From contig JALHNI010000006.1 in the NCBI GenBank assembly GCA_022843605.1, forward strand, positions 31,072 to 95,071: DNA of 64,000 nt. Direction: 5' to 3'. Positions 8,677-18,343 of this stretch are shown piece by piece. The notes beneath the pieces were generated by a model. It was given only the letters and a program-made list of their open reading frames with translations. It made no database searches and was not told the origin of the DNA. This stretch comes from Bryobacter sp. (lineage in GTDB: Bacteria > Acidobacteriota > Terriglobia > Bryobacterales > Bryobacteraceae). The translations under genes and the position numbers were made by a program. Position 1 is the stretch's first letter. Every line of letters starts with the position of its first letter.

Positions 8677-9651
8677 TTAAACTTCGATGTCCACGATCTT
8701 ACGAATTGCGCCGTAACCAATCAGTTGCAGCACGACAGCGCCGGCCATCATGTAGTTGCCGACCTCATCCACGAAGAAGAACTTGATGTAGTCGGGGTTG
8801 GTGATGAACATCATCACGGCGACGCCGAGCGGAATACAGGTAAGTGCCGTACCGGTCATTTTGCCGTGGGCGCTAATTGCGCGAATCTTGCCGCGCAGCT
8901 TGAAGCGTTCGCGAATGACAACGGCGAGCTTGTCGAGAATCTCAGCCAGATTGCCGCCGGTGCGCTTCTGCAACATCACGGCGGAGACAAAGAAGTGCAC
9001 GTCCAGCGAGGGGACCCGTTTACCCAACTTCTGCAGCGCAACATCGAGCGGCAAACCCAGGTTATGCTCCTCGAAGGTACGGCGGAATTCGCTCGAGAGC
9101 GGTTCCTGAAACTCACGGTGAATCATCTCGAGGGATACGGAAAAAGCGTGGCCGGCGCGCATCGACCGGGCGACGAACTCCAGACTGTCGGGAAAGAGTT
9201 CCTCGAAGCGCTTGAGGCGAGCCGCGCGTTTACGGCGCAAGTGCAGGAACGGCAACGCCGCCGCAACGGCGGCGATCAACAACGCCGCATTACGATACGG
9301 CCCCAAAAAGTTCCACCCAATGAAGAAGCTGACCAGGCCCAAGCCAAGAGAAGTATGCACCAGCCGCGCCGGCTTCCACTTGACGCCGGCCTGCTCGATC
9401 ATCTCTTCCAGCTTGCTGGTCCAGTCATAGCGCTGCAGCAGTTGTTTGGCGAAGCGACCCTGGGTCGGATCCTCGACGGAGAACAGCGCCGGACCGGCTT
9501 TGGAGGCCTTGGCCTTGGCATCCTGCCGGTCCTTGCCACTCAGGCGGCTTCGAATCTGTTTAAGATCAGAGCTCTTAAATGCCTGGGTCACCAGAAACCA
9601 GACGCCTACCGATAGCAGCCAGACCACAACCGCAATGAAGATAAAGTTCAT
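8677..9651 (-). CDS. tadB: Tad pilus inner-membrane platform protein TadB (T2SS F family)
   Basis: 324 residues, with N-terminal and central membrane helices and the T2SS F domain at about residues 150-280 ([47 protein letters not shown]). TadB pairs with TadC as the membrane platform of Flp pilus assembly. Its ATG overlaps the tadA stop by 4 nt, so translation is probably coupled to the ATPase gene. Length is normal for the family. Confidence 0.88.
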   Translation of the reverse strand: MNFIFIAVVVWLLSVGVWFLVTQAFKSSDLKQIRSRLSGKDRQDAKAKASKAGPALFSVEDPTQGRFAKQLLQRYDWTSKLEEMIEQAGVKWKPARLVHTSLGLGLVSFFIGWNFLGPYRNAALLIAAVAAALPFLHLRRKRAARLKRFEELFPDSLEFVARSMRAGHAFSVSLEMIHREFQEPLSSEFRRTFEEHNLGLPLDVALQKLGKRVPSLDVHFFVSAVMLQKRTGGNLAEILDKLAVVIRERFKLRGKIRAISAHGKMTGTALTCIPLGVAVMMFITNPDYIKFFFVDEVGNYMMAGAVVLQLIGYGAIRKIVDIEV

Positions 9652-11009
9652 ACCTCCACCACCTCATCAAACATGCTCGAGCTCAACTTGATTCCGGCCG
9701 ACAACAGCTTTTCGTAGAACTTGGGACGGATACCGGTCGCCGCAAAACGGCCGATCACCTTCCCCTCGGGAGTCAACCCGCGCTTCTCGAAGACGAAAAT
9801 GTCTTGCAGCGTGATCATGTCGCCTTCCATGCCAGTGACCTCCGTAATGTTGATCACACGGCGCGAGCCATCGCTCAAACGCGAGGCCTGCACCAGTACA
9901 TGCACGGCGCTGGCAATCTGCTGGCGCACCGAGTTGATCTGCATGTTCGAGTTTGCAATCGAAACCATCACCTCGAGGCGCGAAACACCGTCACGCGGGC
10001 TATTGGCGTGGATCGTCGTTAAGCTGCCGTCGTGGCCCGTATTCATGGCCTGCAACATGTCGAGCGCTTCTTCGCCACGGACTTCGCCCACGACAATGCG
10101 GTCAGGGCGCATACGCAGACTGTTCACCAGCAACTCACGCTGACGCACGGCGCCGTTGCCCTCCAGGTTCGCCGGTCTCGTTTCGAGACGTGCCACGTGC
10201 GGCTGCTTCAGTTGCAGTTCGGCGGCGTCCTCGATGGTGACGATGCGTTCCTTGGGCGAGATGAAAAACGAGAGAGCATTGAGCAGGGTCGTCTTGCCGG
10301 CACCCGTACCGCCAATGATGATGATGTTCAGGTGGGCCTTCACGCAGCCCTCCAGCAGTTCCATCATGCCCTTCGTGAGCGCCTTCTTTTCCACCAGATC
10401 GGCGGGCATCAGCTTGTCTTGCGAAAAGCGGCGAATGGATAGCAGCGGCCCATCCAAGGCCAAGGGAGGAATGATCGCGTTTACGCGCGAGCCATCAAGC
10501 AGACGGGCATCGACCATGGGCGTCGATTCGTCGATGCGGCGGCCCACCTGGCTCACAATCTTGTCGATAATGCGCAGCAGGTGGGCGTCGTCGCGAAAGG
10601 TAACCGAGGTGATTTCCAGTTGCCCGCGGCGTTCGACGTAGACCTGCTTGTGGCCGTTCACCAGGATGTCCGAGATCGTCGAATCGGAGAGCAGGGTCTC
10701 GAGCGGACCCAGGCCAAATACCTCGTCCAACACTTCTTCTGAAATTTGCTGTTTTTCGAGCGAGGACAGCAACGTCGGCTCGGAGTCAATCAGGGTGATC
10801 AACGCCTGACGCACCTCGCTGCGCACGCGCTGGTTATCAATCGTGGCCAGCGCCTCGAGGTTGATCTTGTCAAGCAGCTTACGATGGAGCGTGAACTTCA
10901 GCTCCTGATACTCGGGCTTGAGCATCGCCTTGGGCTTGCCCGCATTCTTCAGGAGCCGCTGCTCCCAGCTCATCTGTTGCTTGTTTCCGGCTTCCGCAAT
11001 CGGTACCAT
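9648..11009 (-). CDS. tadA: Tad pilus assembly ATPase TadA/CpaF
   Basis: 453 residues. A typical CpaF protein with an N-terminal helical domain and a secretion-ATPase core. Walker A is [14 protein letters not shown] (about residue 235); it is followed by the Asp box ([11 protein letters not shown]), Walker B (RIVVGEVRG) and the His box ([13 protein letters not shown]). It hydrolyses ATP to power pilin polymerisation at the TadB/TadC platform. The start at 11009 is supported by AAGGAG 10 nt upstream. It lies 32 nt downstream of cpaE. Confidence 0.92.
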   Translation of the reverse strand: MVPIAEAGNKQQMSWEQRLLKNAGKPKAMLKPEYQELKFTLHRKLLDKINLEALATIDNQRVRSEVRQALITLIDSEPTLLSSLEKQQISEEVLDEVFGLGPLETLLSDSTISDILVNGHKQVYVERRGQLEITSVTFRDDAHLLRIIDKIVSQVGRRIDESTPMVDARLLDGSRVNAIIPPLALDGPLLSIRRFSQDKLMPADLVEKKALTKGMMELLEGCVKAHLNIIIIGGTGAGKTTLLNALSFFISPKERIVTIEDAAELQLKQPHVARLETRPANLEGNGAVRQRELLVNSLRMRPDRIVVGEVRGEEALDMLQAMNTGHDGSLTTIHANSPRDGVSRLEVMVSIANSNMQINSVRQQIASAVHVLVQASRLSDGSRRVINITEVTGMEGDMITLQDIFVFEKRGLTPEGKVIGRFAATGIRPKFYEKLLSAGIKLSSSMFDEVVEV

Positions 11010-11041
11010 GGCGCTCTATCTCCTTCACTCATCCCAGCCGT

Positions 11042-12226
11042 TTAGGCTTGCGAATAGGCCGTTTTCGGTTCGAGCAATCCGCCCGCCCGTCGTTTTTCTG
11101 CCTTCGCGGGTCCGGCCAGTTTGCCCGCGAGACTTTCGATTGATTTGCCCAGCTCCGATTCGCTTCCCAACGGTTGACCCAGGGTCACCACGCGATGAAG
11201 CGAAAAGTAGTCGTTCGGGAAGGTGGCATGCACCGAACAGTTGAAGATCTTTTCCATATCGGAGCGGTTGATGTTGTCGCGCTTATTCACGCGGTTGATC
11301 AACACTTGGTATCGGTCCTTGGTGAGGCCAATCGTGTTCAGCAACGAGACCGCCTTGCGAGCCAAGTGGAGGCTCGGCAGCTCCGATGTGGAAACCAGGT
11401 AGGAGCTGTCACTTTCCGCCACTGCCAGCAGACTGAACTTCTGAAAGACAGCCGGCAGGTCAAGGATCACCCAGTCGTACTGCATCCGGGCGTATTGCAG
11501 GACGTCATGCAGCGCCCCCAAATTCAGCAGGCCCGCAAAGGGTGCCTCTGGAGCGGGCAGAATATCCACGCCGCCCACGCTCACGGTCAGGTTGCTCCAG
11601 CTAGCCGCCGTCAGTTCGTGCGCCTGATTGAGCGCATCCACCAACGAATAGGGGTGATTCAACTTCAGATAGAAGCCGATCGTGCCACCCATCAGGTCGC
11701 AATCAATCAGCAGGACGCGCTTGCCGCCCATCTTCTTAATCGCGAAGGCCGTTTGGGTGGCCAGAGTGGAGGCGCCGGAACCGGGCTTCGCACTCGCAAA
11801 GGCCGCAATCTTGCCCATCTCCGGTTCCGCGGCGTCTTCTGGCGCTCGCATCCGCCGGATACGGCCCATGGCCTCGCGTTGTTGGGAGACCTCGAGAGGT
11901 GAATACAGAAACTCGCAAGCGCCGGCCCGTAATGACTGAATGAGCGAATGCGGGTCATTGACTTCGTGCAAGCCAATGATGTGGATCTCTGGCCGTGCGA
12001 TGAGGGAAATCAACTGGCAGGCTTGGTCAAGGTCGGTCGCAAGGTCAACCAGCACCACTTCAGGCTGCAGTTGCCGGAGGCGGAGTTCGAGCGTTTGCTC
12101 GGTGGGGTAGCTCTTCAGATCGCCCACCACTTGAAACGCCCGCGCTTCGCCTTGGGACGAAGAAAGCTCGCGCGCGAGTTCACGGTTCGGACTAATGATG
12201 AGGGCTGTGAGTGGTGCTTCCCGCAT
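11042..12226 (-). CDS. cpaE: Tad pilus localisation protein CpaE/TadZ (MinD-like ATPase fold)
   Basis: 394 residues. An N-terminal receiver-like domain (residues 1-125, LIISPNRELARELSSS...) is followed by a MinD/ParA-like domain. Its deviant Walker A reads AKPGSGASTLA: the signature lysine at the start is kept, but the usual GK(T/S) lysine is Ala, as in many TadZ/CpaE proteins. LLIDCDLMGG and VILDLPA follow as the Walker A' and B regions. CpaE/TadZ places the pilus machinery, often at a pole, and may bind nucleotide without normal hydrolysis. Second-to-last regulatory component before the ATPase in this operon. Confidence 0.85.
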   Translation of the reverse strand: MREAPLTALIISPNRELARELSSSQGEARAFQVVGDLKSYPTEQTLELRLRQLQPEVVLVDLATDLDQACQLISLIARPEIHIIGLHEVNDPHSLIQSLRAGACEFLYSPLEVSQQREAMGRIRRMRAPEDAAEPEMGKIAAFASAKPGSGASTLATQTAFAIKKMGGKRVLLIDCDLMGGTIGFYLKLNHPYSLVDALNQAHELTAASWSNLTVSVGGVDILPAPEAPFAGLLNLGALHDVLQYARMQYDWVILDLPAVFQKFSLLAVAESDSSYLVSTSELPSLHLARKAVSLLNTIGLTKDRYQVLINRVNKRDNINRSDMEKIFNCSVHATFPNDYFSLHRVVTLGQPLGSESELGKSIESLAGKLAGPAKAEKRRAGGLLEPKTAYSQA

Positions 12227-12258
12227 GGGTTGGCTTCTTCTCGATTCGGTACGAATTC

Positions 12259-14280
12259 TTAACGTTGCGCTCCCGGAGTGGAAGAGCGAGCGGCGGAACT
12301 GGATGCCGAACCGCCGCTCAATACCTGCATCGGTAAGGAGGTGATACCGGCCGACAGGTTCCGCCGGATCGGTGCCGCGACTGCGGCAACGGGCTTGGGC
12401 TCCGCAGCTTGAACGTTGGCCTCCACGGGCGCGGCGGGCACAGTCTCTTTTGTCTCTTTCGTTGCTGCCGCTCCGGCCTCAGCGGGGGCAGGTGCGGCAA
12501 CCGGCGTCGCAGCCGGGGCGGCTGGCAGTTCGAGCGCCGGCGCGGTTGCCGGCGCCTCAACGGGTGCCGCGACCGGCACGGTCTCCGCCTGCGCATTCTC
12601 TCCCGCCCGCATCGGCGTCGTCTGGACCTCCGGGCTGGCTACGGGAACCGCCGAAGGGCTGTCCTCCGTTGCACGCGTCAACGGACGCTCACCCGCAGTC
12701 GTGTACTGGAAGGCGCCCGCTGCCGAGGCTTTCGGCGCCGATGGACTGGAGGCCGAAGCCGGCTTGCGACCCCAGAACTTCAGCCGGTTTCCCTTCCCGG
12801 GTTCACTCTCGGCCTTCTCAGCCTTAGGTCCGGGCTTGGCATCGGGAGCCGCAGAGGTCGGCGGCAAGATATGCTGCGAGCCGTTCCCGACTGAGTTGCG
12901 ATTGATCTGGTTGCGATTTGCCGGCATCGGCTGGACGACTGCGCCGCCCACGCCGGGAACCAGATCGGCACCGACTTTGTCACCCGGCTTCCTGTCCGGC
13001 AGGAACTGACGGAGCCAAGCCGGCTCGGGCTTCGGGTCGCCGGCGTTGATCGGAGTCGCCATCTCCGGCGTGACGATGATCACCAACTCGGACTTGGAAC
13101 GGTTCTCGGTACGCGAACGAAACAATGAACCCAGGATCGGGATATTGGCGAGTCCGGGAATCTTGTTAAAGCTCTCATTGACGCGATCGTCGATCAAGCC
13201 GGCGATCACAAAGCTCTGCCCGGCACCCAACTCGATGTTGGTTTCCATGCGGCGGGTGGCCAAAGCCGGGATCGTGAAACCGCTGAAGGTGACGGCGTTG
13301 GCCAAATCGATCGTTGAGACTTCCGGCTTCACGTACAGTTTGATCGTGTTGTTCTCCGTCATCTGCGGGTTGAAGGTCAGACGAATACCGAATTCGCGGA
13401 ACTGAATCGTCACCGCGCCGGCATTTGAACCGCCCTGCAGCACCGGAACCGGGAACTCACCGCCCACCAGGAAGCTGGCTTCTTTGCCGTTCGTGGTGAC
13501 AAGATTCGGTTCGGCCAGGATCTGCAAAACGCCCTGCGCCTGCAGCGCCTTTACCAGCGCCGCCATGTTGAGATCCGGACGAAAGGCAAAGATGTTGAGT
13601 GCATCGGAGACGGTAAAACGGCCATCCGAGGTGACGGTGGGCGGACTGAACTGCTGGGTCGAAATGGCGCCCGTGGTATTACCCACGCCGGTGGAAACCA
13701 GGTTCACGCCAAACTGCTGCGCTTGCGTGCGATCCAGTTCCGCGAAACGAACCTTGAGCACGATCTGCTTGGAAACCGGGGCAGCGGTGAGGCTCATGTT
13801 GCTGACCACGGTCTTCGCCAGCGGCGTGGCGATCGCCACCGCCCGGTCGGCTACTTCCTTGCTGCTCACGGTGCCAATCAGCGTGATCGAATCGCGACCG
13901 GCGACGAGTCCGATGTTCTCGTTCGGGAAGGTATCTTTCAGCAGACGTTTGATCGGCTCAAGATTGTGCTCAACCGTTACGTTGTACATGGTGCGCAAAC
14001 CGGTCTTGGCCCACACCACCACCGTCGCCGAGCCGTGTCCCTTACCGTGCAGCAGGAACTCGCGCGAGGTCGCGGGGACGGCATCCACAACATCGGGATT
14101 CGACGTCGAGATCCGGCTGATGTCAGCGGGGTAGTCGATCACCAGGCTCTTGCTCACCGTAACGTGCAGGTCCTCAATGGTCATTCCGCCCGCGCTGGCG
14201 ACGGCCACCGGCTCTTGCGCGCCGGCCGTACCAACCAGGACCAGCGACATAATTAGCGCCAACAGTTCTCGCACCCTCAT
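12259..14280 (-). CDS. cpaC: Tad pilus secretin CpaC/RcpA with a long disordered C-terminal tail
   Basis: 673 residues: signal peptide; N-terminal pilus-assembly domain (LHVTVSKSLVIDYPADISRIS); a BON-like segment (SITLIGTVSSKEVADRAV); and a secretin domain at about residues 170-405, ending with VIAGLIDDRVNESFNKIPGL and VIIVTPEMATPI. It forms the outer-membrane channel of the Flp pilus. The last ~260 residues are unusual: a low-complexity Pro/Ala/Glu/Ser tail with stretches such as PVAAPVEAPATAPA. RcpA/CpaC proteins normally end soon after the secretin domain. ATG at 14280 with GAGAGG upstream. Confidence 0.9.
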   Translation of the reverse strand: MRVRELLALIMSLVLVGTAGAQEPVAVASAGGMTIEDLHVTVSKSLVIDYPADISRISTSNPDVVDAVPATSREFLLHGKGHGSATVVVWAKTGLRTMYNVTVEHNLEPIKRLLKDTFPNENIGLVAGRDSITLIGTVSSKEVADRAVAIATPLAKTVVSNMSLTAAPVSKQIVLKVRFAELDRTQAQQFGVNLVSTGVGNTTGAISTQQFSPPTVTSDGRFTVSDALNIFAFRPDLNMAALVKALQAQGVLQILAEPNLVTTNGKEASFLVGGEFPVPVLQGGSNAGAVTIQFREFGIRLTFNPQMTENNTIKLYVKPEVSTIDLANAVTFSGFTIPALATRRMETNIELGAGQSFVIAGLIDDRVNESFNKIPGLANIPILGSLFRSRTENRSKSELVIIVTPEMATPINAGDPKPEPAWLRQFLPDRKPGDKVGADLVPGVGGAVVQPMPANRNQINRNSVGNGSQHILPPTSAAPDAKPGPKAEKAESEPGKGNRLKFWGRKPASASSPSAPKASAAGAFQYTTAGERPLTRATEDSPSAVPVASPEVQTTPMRAGENAQAETVPVAAPVEAPATAPALELPAAPAATPVAAPAPAEAGAAATKETKETVPAAPVEANVQAAEPKPVAAVAAPIRRNLSAGITSLPMQVLSGGSASSSAARSSTPGAQR

Positions 14281-14348
14281 GACATCAACCTCTCTAAAAT
14301 CTTTTCTTGCTCTTGTTGCTTTTCTTCAACGCCGGATACGGGAATCAA

Positions 14349-15284
14349 CTAGAAACCAGGCCCCGGATTCGGCGGTGGCGCCGAGCTGTTGTCCGATCCA
14401 CCGGACTTGATCGTTTCGAGCGTTCGCGTATTGCCCCGAATGACCACAATCTGTTCCGGAGGCGGCGGGGGAGCCGGAGCGCGCACGATCGGGGCCGGGG
14501 CCACCATCACCGGAGCCGGACGCCAAACGCGCTTCGGACGCTCGCTCGGCTCCGGGCTGCCCGGCGGACGGCCGAAACCATACAACTGACTCACTGTCTT
14601 GCCGCTCGTCATTTTCTGATCCTGATCGTTGCCGTTACGCAAGACCAGTTGGATCCGGCCTTCATTGCCCGCTAGGGTGAGAACCTCGGCCTGCTCGGGC
14701 GTGGCGAGCAACGTTACGCTCGGAGCCTGCATGGCTTGACCGCGAGCATCCGGTTGGATCGTCGTACCCGACGAAAGCACCGTCACGTTCTGGAGCACTG
14801 TCGTCGTAATCGTATCGTTGCCATTCGGCGGACGGCCAGTTACCAGAACGTCGACGCGCATACCGGGCATAACGAAACCGGCAACCGCGCTCACATCCGT
14901 CACGCGCACCGTCACCGCGCGCATGCCCACCGGGATGATCGGGGCCAACCCGGCACCGCTATTGCGGGCCGCGAGGCGACCTTCCATCACCGGCTCGTCT
15001 TGCAGAATGTTGCTGACGATCGGACGGTCCAGAACCTCTTCCACCTTGGCGTAGGCGCCCTTCGGGAACTGATCCACGGGAACCCGGATCGTCTTGACGT
15101 CGCCCGGCTTGATAGTCGTACCCACCGGCAGCGGCTTCGTCGTCACCACCAGGTCCTTCGTGTCGGTGGCTTGCGCCTGTTTCGCGGGACCTGAGCCACG
15201 GTTGGTGATGGTGTAAAAAACACTCGACACCACCAGGGCGAACAGTAAGCTCACCCCCAGCACGGTCATAAATCTACGATCCAT
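14349..15284 (-). CDS. cpaB: Flp pilus assembly protein CpaB/RcpC
   Basis: 311 residues. An N-terminal membrane anchor (MTVLGVSLLFALVVSSVFYTI) is followed by the SAF/antifreeze-like domain (VVTTKPLPVGTTIKPGDVKTIRVP) and the RcpC C-terminal region (VRVTDVSAVAGFVMPGMRVDVLV). CpaB is a periplasmic partner of the CpaC secretin. The start was set at 15284 because GGAGG lies 10 nt upstream; a longer frame to 15317 would abut the tadV stop without an RBS. The C-terminal ~60 residues are Pro-rich (PAPPPPPEQ). Confidence 0.86.
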   Translation of the reverse strand: MDRRFMTVLGVSLLFALVVSSVFYTITNRGSGPAKQAQATDTKDLVVTTKPLPVGTTIKPGDVKTIRVPVDQFPKGAYAKVEEVLDRPIVSNILQDEPVMEGRLAARNSGAGLAPIIPVGMRAVTVRVTDVSAVAGFVMPGMRVDVLVTGRPPNGNDTITTTVLQNVTVLSSGTTIQPDARGQAMQAPSVTLLATPEQAEVLTLAGNEGRIQLVLRNGNDQDQKMTSGKTVSQLYGFGRPPGSPEPSERPKRVWRPAPVMVAPAPIVRAPAPPPPPEQIVVIRGNTRTLETIKSGGSDNSSAPPPNPGPGF

Positions 15285-15317
15285 AACTAAACTCCCTCCA
15301 CCAGCAATGCCGGACAA

Positions 15318-15776
15318 CTAGCGCGATAACAAAGCCAACCAGGCACCCACCGTAATCGCGGGTGCATACGGAATCGAATCTTCCCCGGCGACCGCCGGGC
15401 GATTGAGCCACCATCGGCGCAACCGGTAAAAGCCAAGGGCCGAGAGGGCGAATACGCCTCCGGCCGCCGCGGTCCACAGGGCCGCCCAAAGTAACAGCGA
15501 AGGGCCCAGGATGGCCCCGAAGCCCGCCATGAGCTTCACGTCGCCGCCGCCCATGCCGCCCAAGACGTAAAAGACGAGGAACACCACGAAGCCGCCAACC
15601 GCCCCGGCCAGGGCCATCAAGCCTCCCCACCAGCCCTGCTCGGACCAATTGATCGCCACTCCGCCGACCAACGCGGCGACCGGTATCCAGTTGGAAATCT
15701 GCCGGTGCCATAGGTCTTCCACCGTGGCGGCTAAGCCAAGTGCGAGGCTGAGCGAAATTTGGGGATTGATCGTCAT
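15318..15776 (-). CDS. tadV: Prepilin peptidase TadV/CpaA (A24 family)
   Basis: 152 residues, mostly membrane helices. The two aspartates needed for A24 peptidases are present: one in VEDLWHRQISNW (D21) and one in the GxGD-type motif GGMGGGDVKLMAG (D79). The short length matches TadV/CpaA, which lack the N-methylation domain of PilD. It would cleave the leader of Flp prepilins, yet no pilin gene lies in this window. It is encoded between the membrane protein gene and cpaB on the same strand. Confidence 0.85.
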   Translation of the reverse strand: MTINPQISLSLALGLAATVEDLWHRQISNWIPVAALVGGVAINWSEQGWWGGLMALAGAVGGFVVFLVFYVLGGMGGGDVKLMAGFGAILGPSLLLWAALWTAAAGGVFALSALGFYRLRRWWLNRPAVAGEDSIPYAPAITVGAWLALLSR

Positions 15777-15855
15777 GCGATGAATTGGCGGACCAGTGCT
15801 CGTTCCTCTAATCCTTCGGCGGTACGGAAATCTTTCATTAGACGGCGGGGCAAAA

Positions 15856-17508
15856 TCAGTCCTTTCGTCCTACCTGGGGGATACCCTCATTGCGAGCCTC
15901 GACGCGAACGTCCAGCGGAACCTTGCGCACGAACAGAAAGGCCTGATTTTCCTTCACTTTACGATCCTCACCGACCAGTTCCCAGTCGGGATGAAGCTTC
16001 AGCAAAGCCACCAGCGGCCACTCCCTGGGAGCCAGCACCACGTCGAAGCGATGCTGTTTCAGCACCTGCTCCCATTCCAGGTCCGCACCGAACAAACGGA
16101 TGTATTCGCGCCCCAGTTTGGCCCCGTAAAAATCGCTACGTCCATCAATAAATACGCGCTGCTGCGGGTAGGACTGGTAGATCAGATAGTCGCCCCACTG
16201 GTCGGTCGTAAAGACCCGCCGCTCGGCAAGCAGCTGCTTGTGCTGGTGCATCAACGCGAGCGGAAACTTCTCTTTAGGAAAGTCGGTGGGCCACTTCATG
16301 CGGTCCGTATTGATCCAAGGCAGTACAGCCAGAAAGACGACCGCCCACACACTCACCCGGCTGAACTTCGGAGCCAGGTCGCTCCCAATTTTCGACAGGA
16401 TCGCCGGAACGGATTTGCGCGGCTGGTTCGCCACCCACACCGCCACCCAGTCACTCAGCACGCTGGCGACAAATGGCGCCGCCACCAATACATAGATCGT
16501 CGCGTGCCGCACCGAAGTCAGCGATTGATGCGCCCAATAAACAACCCAGAGCATCGCGGCAAAATCCCGGCCGCGTCCGGACAACGGACGCAACAGCGCC
16601 ACACCCACGGATAGAAGCCCCAGAAACAGGAACAGCTCGAATTGCCTCATGCTTTCGCCGCGAAAACTGGGCGATTGGAACTCCTGCACCACTTCGTGGA
16701 TAAACTCCGATTGCAGGTAGTTGGCAATGTGCAGATGCAGGCGGTAGCCAAACGGATTGACGAACGTCGCCGCCACGCAACCGGCGGCCAGCAGCGTGTA
16801 ACGCTTCAGCGCCCCGAGCGAGGCGGGCCGGCGGCGAGCCATCCAGTCCGGCAGACATTCGAGTGCACTGGCCACCACCAGAAGGCCAAGGCAGGCGATC
16901 AACGCCATGTAGCCCCCGTGCAGATTGGTCCAGATCGCCGAGAGCGGAACCAGTAACCACACCGCTTTCCAATTCGATTTCCGGTCGCGATCCAAAATCC
17001 ACAGGCAGATTGGCAGCAGGAAGAGGGTGAACACATGCGGCCGCGCCAGGTAATGGATCGAGGAGACGCCCACCGCCATCAACGCCAACGGGAGGGCCAC
17101 AAAGAAGTTCGCCCCGCGCCAGATCATGTGCGCCAGCAGGATGGCCACCGAAGCGATGATCAACACCCCGGCCAAGAGCGTGATCGCCTTGAGGCCCCAT
17201 TGCCGGTGCAGCAAAGCGAAAATGACGTCCGACAACCACTCCCACGCGTACCAGGTTTCACCCGGCTTCGAGTAAGAGAACAAGTCATGGTCCGGCACGT
17301 AGCCATGGTCGAGAACAAACTCGCCGGTGCGAATGTGCCATCCTGTATCGCCGTCGGCCAACAGGGCCGTCCAGCCCATGGGGCCGCTAGCGAAAATCCA
17401 TAGAACCAGGGCAATGAAGAAAACATCCGTGAGCGTCGGCATCAGCCAGCGTTCAACACGGGATGGCGTGCGAGCGGCAAGCGCCGCGGCGGGAAAGGCT
17501 TGCGTCAT
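15856..17508 (-). CDS. Polytopic membrane protein, GT-C glycosyltransferase-like
   Basis: 550 residues with around ten hydrophobic helices. An early periplasmic loop carries DGDTGWHIRTGEFVLDHG, and a charged DHDLFSYSKPGETWYAWEWL segment follows; this resembles the first loop of GT-C lipid-dependent glycosyltransferases, where acidic residues bind metal and substrate. The soluble C-terminal part (WGDYLIYQSYPQQRVFIDGRSD) resembles that of uncharacterised membrane proteins. It lies inside the tad operon, with its ATG overlapping the regulator stop by 4 nt, so a role in modifying or anchoring a pilus component is conceivable. The transferase assignment is tentative. Confidence 0.55.
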   Translation of the reverse strand: MTQAFPAAALAARTPSRVERWLMPTLTDVFFIALVLWIFASGPMGWTALLADGDTGWHIRTGEFVLDHGYVPDHDLFSYSKPGETWYAWEWLSDVIFALLHRQWGLKAITLLAGVLIIASVAILLAHMIWRGANFFVALPLALMAVGVSSIHYLARPHVFTLFLLPICLWILDRDRKSNWKAVWLLVPLSAIWTNLHGGYMALIACLGLLVVASALECLPDWMARRRPASLGALKRYTLLAAGCVAATFVNPFGYRLHLHIANYLQSEFIHEVVQEFQSPSFRGESMRQFELFLFLGLLSVGVALLRPLSGRGRDFAAMLWVVYWAHQSLTSVRHATIYVLVAAPFVASVLSDWVAVWVANQPRKSVPAILSKIGSDLAPKFSRVSVWAVVFLAVLPWINTDRMKWPTDFPKEKFPLALMHQHKQLLAERRVFTTDQWGDYLIYQSYPQQRVFIDGRSDFYGAKLGREYIRLFGADLEWEQVLKQHRFDVVLAPREWPLVALLKLHPDWELVGEDRKVKENQAFLFVRKVPLDVRVEARNEGIPQVGRKD

Positions 17509-18248
17509 ACTCCCACCAACTGGACCTCGGCCTGGCTCAGAGCCGTCTCACCAGTGGGCGGCACACCCGTCACCAGTTCCGCCGAACTCAGCCCCAGCAA
17601 ACGCGGACCCTGCATCGCCAGTTCCAAACGATCCTTTACGCCGGTCTTCTCGAAGATATGCATCAGGTGGACCTTGACGGTGCCGGCCGTGATCCCGAGC
17701 GCGGACGCCACGTCCTTGTTCTTTGCCCCGCACATGATCTGCTCGATGATTTCGCGCTCCCGCGGCGTCAGCCGCGCGGCGGAGCGGCGGTGCAAGAAGC
17801 CCGCCACCTGATTCGAGATCGCATTCTCCATCCACACCGAGCCCAGTGCCGCGGCACGAACGCAATCCAGCAAACTCTGCACCGGCAGGTTCCGCCGCAA
17901 GATGCCCCTCGCCCCTAACTGCAGCGCCCGGAAGGATTCAATCTCAGAAAGCTCCTGTACCCAAAGCACCGGCGCGGCCATCGGAATGCGTACCTTCAAT
18001 TCACCAAGCATCCGGAACGCCCCGCGCAGGCCACCCGTCTGATCCACCAGCACCACCCGCGGCGCAGCAGCCTCAATGGCCTCGAAGGCCTGCAGCGGTT
18101 CGCTTGAGGCTCCGACCAGGGTCAGGTCTCCCGTGCCGGCAAAGATCCGTGCAAGACCCTCCAGAACCACCGGTTGCGATTCGCAGGCGAAAACTCCGAT
18201 CGCTTCGCGGAGCGGCGGTTGCGGTTGAATGGGTTCAAGATGGAGCAC
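17505..18248 (-). CDS. NarL/LuxR-family response-regulator-like transcription factor
   Basis: 247 residues. An N-terminal receiver-like domain (residues 15-130; the phospho-acceptor position looks like the Asp in RVVLVDQTGG) is followed by a LuxR helix-turn-helix (residues ~165-225: RLTPREREIIEQIMCGAKNKDVASAL, then TVKVHLMHIFEKTGVKDR). The acidic pocket near the N-terminus is reduced (FACESQ instead of a DD pair), so phosphorylation is uncertain. It starts at a GTG with no obvious RBS. As first gene of the tad operon it is a likely local regulator of pilus expression. Confidence 0.78.
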   Translation of the reverse strand: MLHLEPIQPQPPLREAIGVFACESQPVVLEGLARIFAGTGDLTLVGASSEPLQAFEAIEAAAPRVVLVDQTGGLRGAFRMLGELKVRIPMAAPVLWVQELSEIESFRALQLGARGILRRNLPVQSLLDCVRAAALGSVWMENAISNQVAGFLHRRSAARLTPREREIIEQIMCGAKNKDVASALGITAGTVKVHLMHIFEKTGVKDRLELAMQGPRLLGLSSAELVTGVPPTGETALSQAEVQLVGV

Positions 18249-18343
18249 GCGAGTCTGAGTTGCTTTCCATCAGAGCTATCGGTCGTGTCGCTCCGCCGGA
18301 ATAGACTGGGAAATTAGGCGCTTCCCGCGCCGGAAAGGCCTTA

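Noticed and set aside
8104..9615. A 503-codon plus-strand frame opposite tadC and tadB
   Set aside because: Antisense shadow; composition is His/Gln/Arg-rich and the opposite genes are confidently assigned.
10770..10790. GGCTCGGAGTCA inside tadA, near-match to the palindromic repeat
   Set aside because: It lies in coding sequence, lacks the symmetric left arm and has no CTTAG box at the right distance.
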